Assembly (NCBI GenBank): GCA_038049695.1
Contig: CP142459.1
Coordinates: 68,998,001 to 69,062,000, forward strand
Reading direction: 5' to 3'
DNA from: Cinnamomum chago
Taxonomy: Eukaryota > Streptophyta > Magnoliopsida > Laurales > Lauraceae
Length of the DNA: 64,000 nt
The first letter of the stretch is position 1. The number at the start of each line of letters is the position of its first letter. The notes beneath the pieces are model-generated. The model was given only the letters and a program-made list of their open reading frames with translations. It was not told the DNA's origin and did no database searches. A program made the position numbers and the translations under genes. Below are positions 24,006-34,238 of the stretch, in pieces.

Positions 24006-24690
24006 TGTGTGGGACATTTTCCTAATACCGAGATTATCCTAGTTTCGGTAAGAGTACCAATTAGGCATATCTTAGTCTTGGCTTTTTCCATCTCGGCAAT
24101 AGTGTCAAAACGCTTCCGTACTGAGGTCACACCTGACATCGGTATCATCTTCAGCTCAGTTTGGTTAATCAAGAGAGGCACTGACTCTTGGTCAATCATG
24201 ACTGTACTCCCATAAAGACTCAACTACGTTACAGAACGTGTTGATTGATGGTGACATGCCTCAGATCGAGATAAGAAGTTATCATTACCTGACGGCTACG
24301 TCTATATCAAGTTAAGGTCCGATGGGACTCTGCCTCTAAGGTCAACCAGGGTAAAGTCCAATGGGACTCTACTCCCAAGACGTCAGGGTAAGGTATGATG
24401 GGACCCTACCCCCAAAAGTCAACTCTTGGCCTATATATACAAGGAGCAAATCCAAAAGAGGTATGCAACGTTTTACACTTATACTCTAAACTCTCATTTC
24501 TTCTTCACCCACTCATCCTTTGTCTAATTGCTGAATTAACTAAGGCATCAGAGTGCCTTTGGCTGACTGCAGTCAGGGTCTTTGACTTTTGTTTCTCCTT
24601 CCCTTTCATGTCTCAGGCATTTGATCATCCCTAAGAAGTTCTATATCCATATTCCATATAAACAAGCCCATAAATATTTAGGCACGTACA
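24006..24690 (+). repeat. 5' LTR of gypsy element
   Basis: About 685 bp, TG...CA. A TATA box (ctatatataca) lies at about 24432. Just upstream are three imperfect tandem units of about 31-40 bp (24315-24354, 24355-24391, 24392-24422), each with tgggac.cta/tg and gtcaac/gtcagggtaa. The same units occur in the 3' LTR. Confidence 0.9.
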
Positions 24691-24736
24691 ATTGGCGTCG
24701 TACGTGGGAATAGATCAAACCAGATTTACAAACACC

Positions 24737-25831
24737 ATGCCTCCGAAAACTAGAAACGGCAAAGGACCATCAAAGACCCCATCACTACCATCAATATTAC
24801 CAAAGCCATTGTCGCCGACCCCTCGCCAGAGGAGAACCGGGGCAAGATCTGGTGCAGTGAGCGTGGAGGGACCTGTGACTCAGTCAGGTTCATTGTCAAA
24901 GGGGGTGATAGCACTCTCCTGGCAAGATAACACTATGCCAAAGCATTCCCGGCAAGGTGATCCTCCATTACAGCGTCCCCGACGAAACAAATCTCATTGC
25001 CAGGTCGATGCTGACGACGACAACAACCCACTCCTCACGGATATCGAGGCCCAAAACCTTGTTATCCAAGAGCAAGGTGAGTTGATTAGTCAACTCCAGT
25101 AGTAACTCCGGGAGAAGACGAAGGCCCCGACTCCACCCCCACACGCAGCCGAGCTTCTTTGGTCGATTAGGATTTGAGGCAAATAATGGATAACAAGAGG
25201 CGCGACCGAGCTTACGACGATGGCTCGAGTAGCAGCCACTTGAACGAGGACTCAACGAGACAAAAGACCGGAGGACAATGATGACCTGAGAGAATGGCTA
25301 GACCGACAAGTCAAACAAACAGTCCAGCGAAACATGGAGGTGGTCGGTTTCACACGAGACCGACTAAATGCCTACGACACTGAGGATCTCGGCACATCTC
25401 CTTTCTCTCAGGAAATAAGGAACTTTTCTCTCCCTGAGAAGTTCAGTGTCCCGAGGTTTGCTCTTTATGATGGAACCTGGGATCCAGCAGCACATCTACG
25501 ACACTTTACTCAGAGAATGTCAATTCGGGGTGATACAAACAACCTAAACTGTAAAGTATTCTCCTCCAGTCTAGGGGACCTTCCCTTAAAGTGGTTCTGT
25601 ACACTTCCAACGGGATCAATTTCGAGCTGGCGGCATCTGACGAATTCCTTCGTGGAGAAATTTCAGGCCCATGGGGTCATCCCCAAGATGGATGATGACC
25701 TAATGGCGATCAGAATGAGGCGGACCGAAAATATTACTCAGTTCGCAAAAGATTCTGGACTATATATAGCCAGATTGAGGATGTCACTGATAGGGTGGCC
25801 ATCAGGTCTTTCAAACAAGCTCTACTGCTAG
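24737..25831 (+). pseudogene. gypsy gag (N-terminal and capsid part), broken
   Basis: An ATG at 24737, 46 bp after the LTR, opens a basic Pro/Arg/Lys-rich N-terminus (MPPKTRNGKGPSKTP..) that hits stops at 25100-25105. The capsid-like domain is readable at 25334-25831, with FALYDGTWDPAAHLRHF and then LKWFCTLPTGSISSW and the following NSFVEKF, the signature of plant retrotransposon gag. The frame then breaks near 25770. Structural protein of the particle; non-functional here. Confidence 0.85.
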
Positions 25832-26188
25832 GCAACGAACTTCGAAAGAACTTGGTACGGTTCCCCGTGGTCACGATGAAGTCACTGATGGTTAGGGTGA
25901 CCCAATTTATTAAGCAAGAATAGGATGAGGCCCGAGCTCGAGAAAGTTTCGGCCTCTGGCAGGAAGACAGACCCCCCCAAGAGAGACAAGAAATCGTCTC
26001 GAAGGGAGGAGACAGACCGAAACAAGGCATCGACAAGATCAGCAATGGCATCGACTCCCACCTCGGGGGGTAATAAGAATTCCAAGCCAGCTATCCCATC
26101 CTACAAGCCTGTGAACACAATCTTCAAGTCAATCTAAAAACTCTTCGGCAGGATCAAGTCACAGTCGTTCTTCAAGTGGCCACAGCCG

Positions 26189-26884
26189 ATGAAGGGTGAT
26201 TCTTCCACCCCAGATCAGAATAAGTTTTGTACCTATCACAAGCAGAATGGGCACGGGGCCGAATACTGCATGGCCTTCAAGTCACACCTTGAAAAGCTCG
26301 TCAAAGACGGGCACTTGAAGGATTACGTTAAAGAGGAAGGTAGAAATAATAGTCGAGCTCAGCTCCAAAATGATGATGATCAAGACAGCAATGAACCAGA
26401 GGGCATCATCAATGTCATCCACCTAGCTCCTGTGCCAAAGGGGAGCAATCAAGCTCGTGCCGAGGCGAGGAAGGTTTCACACAGTAAACAAGTGATGACA
26501 GTCAAGCTAAGACCAGCTGCCAAGAAAGTTAGGAAAGAGAGGCCCAAGATCTGGTTTTTAGATAAGAACCTAGATGAGGTCCAACTCCCCCACAACAATC
26601 CGCTAATTATGACCTTGAAGTTAAAAAACTTCAAGGTACAGAGGATTCTTGTGGATCCCGGAAGCTCATCAGAGATCCTCTACTTTGACCGCTTCAAGAA
26701 GATGGGTCATAAAGAAGAGGACTTACAGGAAGCACACACTCCTTTGGTGGGTTTCGGCTCAAAGCCGGTATACTCTAAGGGAAGAATCTCCCTAAAAGTC
26801 CAAGTTGAAGGCGCCTCTTTACTAGCCGACTTTCTTGTGGTAGATGTATCATCCTCATACAATGCAATAATGGGGAGAACCTGA
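26189..26884 (+). pseudogene. gypsy gag C-terminus and aspartic protease remnant
   Basis: Open for 231 codons. It starts with a Cys/His-containing segment (FCTYHKQNGHGAEYC), followed by a charged linker. From about codon 140 comes a retropepsin-like fold with VQRILVDPGSSSEILYFD and, later, ADFLVVDVSSSYNAIMGR. The catalytic triplet reads D-P-G where D-S/T-G is usual. A stop (TGA) follows directly at 26882-26884. Confidence 0.85.
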
Positions 26885-28570
26885 CTGCATAACATAGAGG
26901 CAGTGCCTTCCACTCATCACCAAAAACTCAAGTTCCCGTTAGAGAACAAGAACGGCAGAGTCGAGGTGATCACGGTCAGAGGCGACCAGCACATGGCCAA
27001 GCAATGCCTGATGGCTGTGGTGCTTAGTGAAGCAGAGCCAACGCAGGTAAACATGGCCGAGCTGGAGAGGGAAACTGAACTTGAAGACGTCGGCCGAACC
27101 CCAAATCAAAAGAGCATTGAAGATCTGACCGAGATCAGGATCGATCCTAAAAGATATGTTATGCTCGGGAGCCAACTCCTCGAGCCTGAGAGGTTCGAGC
27201 TCTTAGACTTCTTATTACAGAACAAGGAAGTTTTTGCTTGGAGCCCTTATGAAATGATTGGCGTCGATCCCGAGATCATGTAGCACAAGTTGAATGTGGA
27301 CCCAAAGCACAACCCTGTGGTTCAGAAGGCTCGCAGAATCGGGATCCCACAAACCGAAGCCTTGATCAAGGATGTTCAAAATCTGCTGGAGGCAAAGGCG
27401 ATCAGGGAGGTCCACAACCCGGATTGGTTGGCTAACACGGTGGTGGTCAAGAAAAAGAATGGAAAGTGGAGAGTGTGCGTCGACTTCATCGACCTCAACA
27501 AAGCATGCCCAAAGGACGGTTTTCCACTCCCGAAGATCGACCAAATGATCGATGCCACCGCTGGGCATGACAGGATGAGTTTCCTCGATACTTACCGAAG
27601 TTACCATCAAATTCTGATGCATGGGCCCAATGAAGAAAAGACCGCATTCATAACACCTAAAGGCATCTACTGCTACAGAGTGTTGCCATTTCGGTTAAAA
27701 ATGCGGGGGCAACTTACGAGAGGCTGGTAACCAAGATGTTCCAGGCCCAGCTCGACAAAACAATAAAGGTCTACATTGACGACATGGTTGTCAAGTCTAA
27801 AAGGTCACAAGACCACTTGGCAGACCTAAGTCAAACATTTGATATTCTCAAAAAGTTTCAACTTAAGCTAAATGCATCCAAGTGTGCATTTGTCGTCGGC
27901 TCCGGCAAATTCCTGGGAAGCCTGGTCATAAGAAGAGGAATTGAAGCAAGTGCAGACCAAATCTCAGCGATTCAAAGAATACAGAGCCCAACTACGGTGA
28001 AACAAGTTCAGAGGCTCACTAGCATGGCCGCCACACTCAATCGCTTCATCAGCCGAATTTCGGACAAGTGCCGACCCTTTTTTCAACTTTTGAAGAAAAA
28101 TTTGAAATTCCAGTTGACCTCGAAGTGCGACCGAGCTCTGCAGGAGTTCAAAGCTTACCTAGTTTCACTACCCCTGCTTTTAACACCAAAGCAGGAAGAG
28201 GTATTCTACCTATACCTGGCCGTCTCGGATCACGAAGTGAGCTCGGTACTCATCTGGGAGGAGGATAGTCAACAGGAGCCCATTTACTACACGAGCAAGA
28301 TCCTTCTTGATGCTGAGACCAGGTACCTACCATTGGAGAAACTTGCATGAATACTCGACAATGCTTCTCGTAAATTTTCTCACTACTTCCAGACGTACAC
28401 TATAGTGGTTGTTACGGAACATCCACTTTAGTCTCTTTTTAGAAATGCAGATTTCTCTGGAAGAATCTCAAGATGGGCCGTCGAGCTGGGACAGTATGAT
28501 ATCCAGTATCAACCTAGAATAGCAATAAAGGCGCAAATTTTGACAGACTTCATTGTGGAGTTTGTCTCTC
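26885..28570 (+). pseudogene. gypsy reverse transcriptase and first RNase H remnant
   Basis: RT motifs are readable in pieces: WLANTVVVKKKNGKWRVCVD with FIDLNKACPKD (about 27425-27510), FLDTYRSYHQI, and the catalytic YIDDMVVKS at about 27774-27798. The chain is interrupted by a TAG at 27281-27283, by a one-base loss near 27700 that ends the frame at 27730, and by further stops near 28350 and 28430. The segment 28120-28570 reads as a diverged gypsy RNase H/connection region. Confidence 0.88.
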
Positions 28571-28654
28571 CTAATTCGGCACCGAGCCGGCTCGATATCA
28601 AACTGGGGGGCAAAGGGAATGAGGACAAAGTCGCCGAGACAGAAGAAGAGTAAT

Positions 28655-29310
28655 CTTGGAAGCAGGTCCTTGGTTCAGCGTGGAAGGTCTTCGTCGACGG
28701 ATCCTCAACATCCAAAAGGGCTGGCACTGGCATAGTCTTCCAGTCTCCAGAGGGCCTAGTAATCGAACAAGCCTTAACACTTGGCTTAAAGGCGTCCAAT
28801 AATGAAGCTGAGTATGAAGTACTAATTGCAGGGCTCAACAGTGCTAAAATCCTGGGAGCACGACAATTGGTGGTCTTTAGTGACTCTCAGTTGGTGACGA
28901 GCCAACTGAGCGGAGACTGCCAAGCTCGCTACGAATGGATGGCAGCCTACCTAGCTTATGCTAAACAACTCTCTCAGTTCGAGAGAGCTAAAGTCAAACA
29001 GGTCGGTAGAGATTCTAATTCTCCCACCGACGCTCTCGCCAACCTGGCCTCTGCCGTCGAGGTTGGGAGAAAAAGGACTGTCAAAGTGGAAACGTTGGAA
29101 AAACCAAGCATAGAGCTTCACCCACCTCGGCAGATTTTATGTGTTGATCTCGGTCCGAGCTGGATGGACCCAATCATCTCCTATGTTAGAGATGATCAAC
29201 TTCCTGAAGACAAGAATGAAGCTCACATAATCAGGCTAAAAGCAGCTTGGTTTTGGTTCTCTCCAGATGGCAAATTTTACAGGAAGTGCTATACTGACCC
29301 TTACCTCTAG
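28655..29310 (+). pseudogene. gypsy second (Tat-type) RNase H remnant
   Basis: Reads FVDGSSTSKRAGTGIVFQSP, then NNEAEYEVLIAGL, then VVFSDSQLVTSQLSG, giving the expected D, E and D active-site residues of an RNase H fold. It follows a first RNase H region, and a duplicated RNase H of this kind is characteristic of Tat elements. Stops bound it on both sides (28650, 29308). Confidence 0.8.
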
Positions 29311-30063
29311 TGCGTTCATCCAAACAAGGTTGAAGACTTCCTCTATAAAATTTATGAAGGAATATGCGGAAGCCACATTGGGGGTCGGTCACAAGCATAC
29401 CGAGCTATCAGCCAAAGCTATTGACGGCCTTACATGCAGAAGGACGCTCAGCTATATGCCAAGAAGTGCCAGAAGTTCTCCCACTCCATCCATCGCCCAG
29501 CACAGGATCTGAGCCCACTTTCTAGCTCATGACCCTTCTCCCAGTGGGCTTGGACATTGTGAGTCCACTCCACCGAGCTCCAGGGAATAAGAGGTAGCTA
29601 ATAGTATTATTTCACAAAGTGGATAGAAACCGAACTGTTATCTTCCATCACCGAACAAGACTCAAAAAACTTTGTGTGGAAGAATATCATCACAAGGTTT
29701 GATGTCCCACGATCTTTGGTCTCAGACAATGGGACTCGGTTCGACTTCAACCTTTTCAGAAATTTCTGTCAGGAGCTTAGCATCAGAAACTACTATTCCA
29801 CTCCAGCCTACCCACAAAGCAATAGTCAAGCCGAAATCTCGAACAAGGTGGTGCTCGATGGACTCAAAAAGAAACTTGACCAAGCTAGGGGGAGATGGGT
29901 GGAAGAACTTTCGAGTGTCCTATGGGCATATAGCACTACTCCAAGATGCTCCTCTTTGGCAACACCCTTCTCCTTGGCCTTTGGGATGGAAGTTGTGATC
30001 CCACTAGAGGTTGATCTCCCAACTTTGAGTCCGAGCTCTTCGATCAATATCAAAACGAAGTGA
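29311..30063 (+). pseudogene. gypsy integrase remnant
   Basis: The zinc-binding part is scattered over several frames at 29320-29520. The catalytic core is readable at 29674-30063, with FDVPRSLVSDNGTRFDFNLF (second Asp), then YPQSNSQAEISNKVV (Glu) and WVEELSSVLWAYSTTPR. The first Asp region (about 29540-29560) lies next to stops. Non-functional. Confidence 0.85.
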
Positions 30064-30961
30064 ATCTGGCCCGAGAACTGGACCTAGCCGAAGAACGAAG
30101 AGATGCAGCAGCTATCTGCCTAGCAGCCTACCAGCAACAGTTGGCTAGGGGTTACAGCCAAAAGGTCAGAGAAAGGAAGTTCTAAGTTGGAGAATTGTCT
30201 TAAAGAAAACGCTTCCTGGGGATAAGAGTCCCAATGAAGGCAAGCTGGCATCAAACTAGCACGGGTCATTCAAGGTGATATCGGTTGCCGGGCAATCAAC
30301 ATACAAGCTTGAGGACATATCTGGTAAAGAGTTACCACGGCCGTAGAATGCTATGCACCTCAAAAAGTATTATTTTTGAATTGTATTTAATTTTCGAGAT
30401 CAATAAAAATGGTCTTTGTTACACTCAATTCTTGCCAAGTTATAGAACTCAGCAATTACCTGCCTAACCGCTATGGAGCATTAGGAAAATGAAGCCTTAA
30501 ATAGTTAAGGCGCAACGCCGAGTTAAAGAACTCGGTGGCTACTTCGGTGTTCGGAATTGAGATGTGTTTGGTTACGGAACCGAATATTCTATCACCGAGG
30601 TAAAAACCTTGTATTCCTTTAAGTTAAAGGACCTAATCCAATTTGCTTCTATCGAGCTCGATTAATGAACTAAGCTACGCTACGGACAAATTTTGTATCC
30701 AGACACGAGTTTCTTGAGCTACGAAACTTAAGAATAAACGTGGTCTCGATTGTTGAATCAAACTCAAATACTTAAATAAAATTGACTTCCTAAGCATGTA
30801 AAGGGCTCGGTTAAGGAACCAAGGTCAAACACATGAAGAAATGTTTGAAGGCAAGCATGAAAAAGGGGAAAAAAATGAAATTGTATTCATAGAAAAAGGA
30901 GGTACAATGTTCAACCATTACATAAAATAAAAAAGAAAAATACATCAAAGACATTTTTCTT

Positions 30962-33001
30962 TAAGCTTCGGCCCTCGCAGCGCCAGTATCAGCCTCGATC
31001 GCCATAGCTTCGGGAGGAGCCTCGGACAAAGAAGGGGCAGAACTCAGTTCCAGCTCCGAGCCTGGGAACTTGGCTAGATTCTTATAAGCTGGGTGGTCCT
31101 CGGAGACTCCAGCTTCCTTCAGTGCCGCCAGCCACCCAAGCTCCCATGCTTAGTCCCTCACAGTGAGGACCTGAGCCTCGTAAAGAGTCATCTCCTCCGC
31201 CACTCCCTCACTGAAAGTGGCATCAATCTCCGACTGGTGTTTGGCTTCGGCTTCCTCTTTCTGCTTCTCGAGCTCGGCCACCCTCTTCCTCAGCATCTCG
31301 ATCTCGGCCTTCACCGCTTCAAGTTCAATCTTAAGGCCGAGGATTGTCCCCTTCTGCTCTTCCACCTTTTTGTTTCTCCCCTCTAAGGCTGTCTTGAGGT
31401 CCTTCTCCACTTCAATCCTCAAGATCCTCGCACTGCTCTGCTGGAGCCTCTCCAACGAGACTTGGCATTTTTGCACTATCTGTAGAAGAAACAGGCATCA
31501 GAAAGCGAAAACCGAGATGAAAAACTCGGTTAAATTTGTGGAAGGATAAACTTACCGAGATGACCGATTGCATCGACGACGCCAACAACATCATGTCATT
31601 AGCCTCCCTGTGCTTCGCCATATCTTGCGAGAGGGCGCAAGCCTGGCCGAGTGTCGCGATGACCAGGGCATTCTCGGAGACGCGATCTTCCACGTTCAAC
31701 GGCCTACTGGGCCCGAGTTAAAGGCTCAGTCTCCAAAGAGCCAGCGTGGTAGGCTGGGGAACCGCAGCATCACCAGGGCCCTGCTCCACTGGGCCCTCGA
31801 GTCTGGCCCTTTTTTCCGCCCTAGCCCCCTCCTGCGTTGTTTCGGTAAGACGCTACCGAACTTCCCGGCTTGTAGACGAAGTAAGGACGGGAGTAGAAGC
31901 ATCTGCAGCAGCAGAAGTCGAAGGGGGCTGAAGGGGCTCGAGGAGCCCGGCTGCTAAATGCCAGAGACCCTAAGTCCTTAACCGTCACTGGATGTCGGCG
32001 CCGCTACATGTCTTCTTCCTCCTCTGAGTTGGAAGAAAAGCTGGAGGTGTGGACGACTCGCGGCGATCTCCCTAAGGTCTCGGTCTCGGAAGACTCAGAG
32101 TCGGACCCCAAAGTACTTGCGAGAGCGGAAGTACTTGCAAAATCAATCCGAGCTTTGGTGTTGGTCAGAGGCCCATCTACTTCGGCATGATCTTCTCTCC
32201 TCGCCTGAGGTTAGCAAATCCTCCTCTTTATAAAGGAGTAATACCTTGGCTCGTAATTCAAAAGAGAACAGGCAGTGCAGCCAGAGTGGCCTCGATAGCT
32301 GTATTGTGCCCGAAACCAGGCTTCGTTTCTTGCCCAGCCAACCCGCTTGGCCTCCTGTCTTCTCTAACGGACGTCTGCATGGCAAATAGAAAACATTAGC
32401 TCGACAGAAAAAGAAAAAGAAAAGAAAGATGCAAGGAAAACTTAAAGAGTAAGTATTTACTCAGAGGGGTCCCAAAGCCACGGGGAACTCTGAATGCCTT
32501 CTCCACCTCGGACTCGGCCGTCGTGAATTCCCAGTTGCCCGAGACGAACAGGCGGTCGTCTCTGGCATACTTGTTGGAGTCTTCCAAGGCGTTGACAATA
32601 CACTCTCGGTTCGCATTTGCTCGGAGATAATAAGTGTTATCACTCCCGGACTTGCAAAGGTCGTAGACATCCTCGATGTCATGGACGCCGAGGTTAATGC
32701 CGAGGACCCTGTTGAGCTCGGCAACACCCATTATAATCTTGAAGCCGTTTGGTATCAACTGATAGGGGCAAAGATGTCATTTCCTAAGGCATGTCCTAAG
32801 AAATGGGTGAAGGGGAAACCGAACCCCACCCTCAACTATGGTTACCGGAGGGAACGACATACAGCTATTGGTGAAGGTGTGTCCATCAAAAGGGTTTTTG
32901 GGGTCATCTAGCCTAACCAAGACATCGTCGGGTATCCCGTACTTGGCCCTAAACTTGGTCGTGACCACTGGGGTTTCCAGCCAGTGCCTGTAGATACCCA
33001 T
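30962..33001 (-). pseudogene. Antisense accessory gene of the Tat element, broken
   Basis: Lies between integrase and the 3' LTR and reads against the element. An ATG at 33001 starts MGIYRHWLETPVVTTKFRAK, continuing through GIPDDVLVRLDDP and, after one in-frame TGA at about 32779-32777, NGFKIIMGVAELNRVLGINL and DLCKSGSDNTYYLR. A GT donor at 32460 and an AG acceptor at 32375 suggest an intron. Downstream comes a Glu/Lys-rich coiled coil (31476-31150: LKIELEAVKAEIEMLRKRVA) and an acidic tail ending at a stop at 30964-30962. Grande/Retand-type Tat elements are known to carry such antisense ORFs of unknown function. The exon joins 3' of 32375 are uncertain because frames shift. Confidence 0.65.
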
Positions 33002-33552
33002 TCCTAAAGATTGAAGAAACTTAAAAGAATGGAGAAAAGGGGGAGGAAACCCTAGACGAAAGAAGGAAACGAAAAAAAACAAGATGGAAGACTTACAAAA
33101 GGCAAAATGGATGAAGTAAAACTCAAAGAATATGGAAGTCTCAACCTTGGCACCAGGATCTCTCTTCTGCAAGTCCTTCTTTCTTCTCCGAATGCGAAAA
33201 TGGAGAATGAGAGAGAGGCACCTCTAATTATAATGGTAAAGAGGCGCCGTTTCAAATTTCAAGGACTCGCGCCGTTTTGAGTACTGAGCTCGTCTCTTCG
33301 AAACGATTGGGCCACCAACCAGGCGGTGACACGTGGTGCCATCGGTATGCCTCCAGCATCGATCGACGTGCTATTAATAACCTCGGGCAGATGAAACGAC
33401 ATCATAATAAGGATCAAATGTCATCAAACGACACCGAGACGCAATACGGTATGAGTTTTAAGCCTGATTTCCAAAAGATTCTACCATCATAATGCTTAGC
33501 TCCCGACCTCAAAGAGTTATCGAACTCTAAAAAGTCAGAAGCTAGGGGCAAT

Positions 33553-34233
33553 TGTGTGGGACATTTTCCTAATACCGAGATTATCCTTGTTTCGATAAGA
33601 GTGTCAACTAAGCATATCTTAGTCTTGGCTTTTTCCATCTCGACAATAGTGTCAGAACGCTTTCGTATCGGGGTCACTCCTGACCTCAGCACCATCTTCA
33701 GTTTAGTTCGGTTAATCAAGACAAGCACTGACTCTTGGTCAATCATGATTGTACTCCCATAGAAATTCAACTACGTTACAAAACATGTTGATTGATGGTG
33801 ACATGCCTCGGATCGAGATAAGAAGTTATCATTACCCTGCGGCTACATCTATATCAAGGTAAGGTTCGATGAGACTCTGCCTCTAAGGTCAACTAGGGTA
33901 AGGTCCAATGGGATTCTACTCCTAAGATGTCAGGGTAAGGTCTGATAGGACCCTACCCCGAAAGTCAATTCTTGGCCTATATATACAAGGAGCAAATCCA
34001 GAAGAAGTATGCAACATTTTACACCCTTGCTCTAAACTCTCCCTTCTTCTTCACTCCTCATTCTTTGTTTAGTTGCTAAACTAACTAAAGCATCGGAGTG
34101 CCGCGCCTTTGGCTGACTGCAGACAGGGTCTCTGATCTTTGCTTCTCCTTCCCTTTCAGGTCTTAGGCATTTGATCCTTCCTAAAAAGTTCTATATCCAT
34201 ATAAACAAATCCGTAAATATTTAGGCATTTACG
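33553..34233 (+). repeat. 3' LTR of gypsy element
   Basis: About 681 bp, same start as the 5' LTR and the same three-unit tandem block. It is preceded by gaagctaggggca, the likely polypurine tract. The final CA of the 5' copy reads CG here, one of many single-base differences between the LTRs. Confidence 0.88.
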
Positions 34234-34238
34234 GGCCC

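Larger units (their letters stand above)
24006..34233 (+). mobile_element. Ty3/gypsy LTR retrotransposon, Tat-type, decayed
   Basis: Full-length element of about 10.2 kb in plus orientation. The LTRs at 24006-24690 and 33553-34233 both start TGTGTGGGACATTTTCCTAA. The 5' LTR ends in TACA and is followed by attggcgtcgtacgtgggaa, where a primer site is expected. Flanks gaccc (24001-24005) and ggccc (34234-34238) look like a 5-bp target duplication with one change. Gene order is gag, protease, reverse transcriptase, RNase H, a second RNase H, integrase, then a region coding on the opposite strand. Two RNase H segments and an antisense gene before the 3' LTR are known traits of the Tat lineage. 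Many stops and frameshifts show it is inactive, and LTR differences visible along their length suggest it is much older than the copia element at 45.7 kb. Confidence 0.94.
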
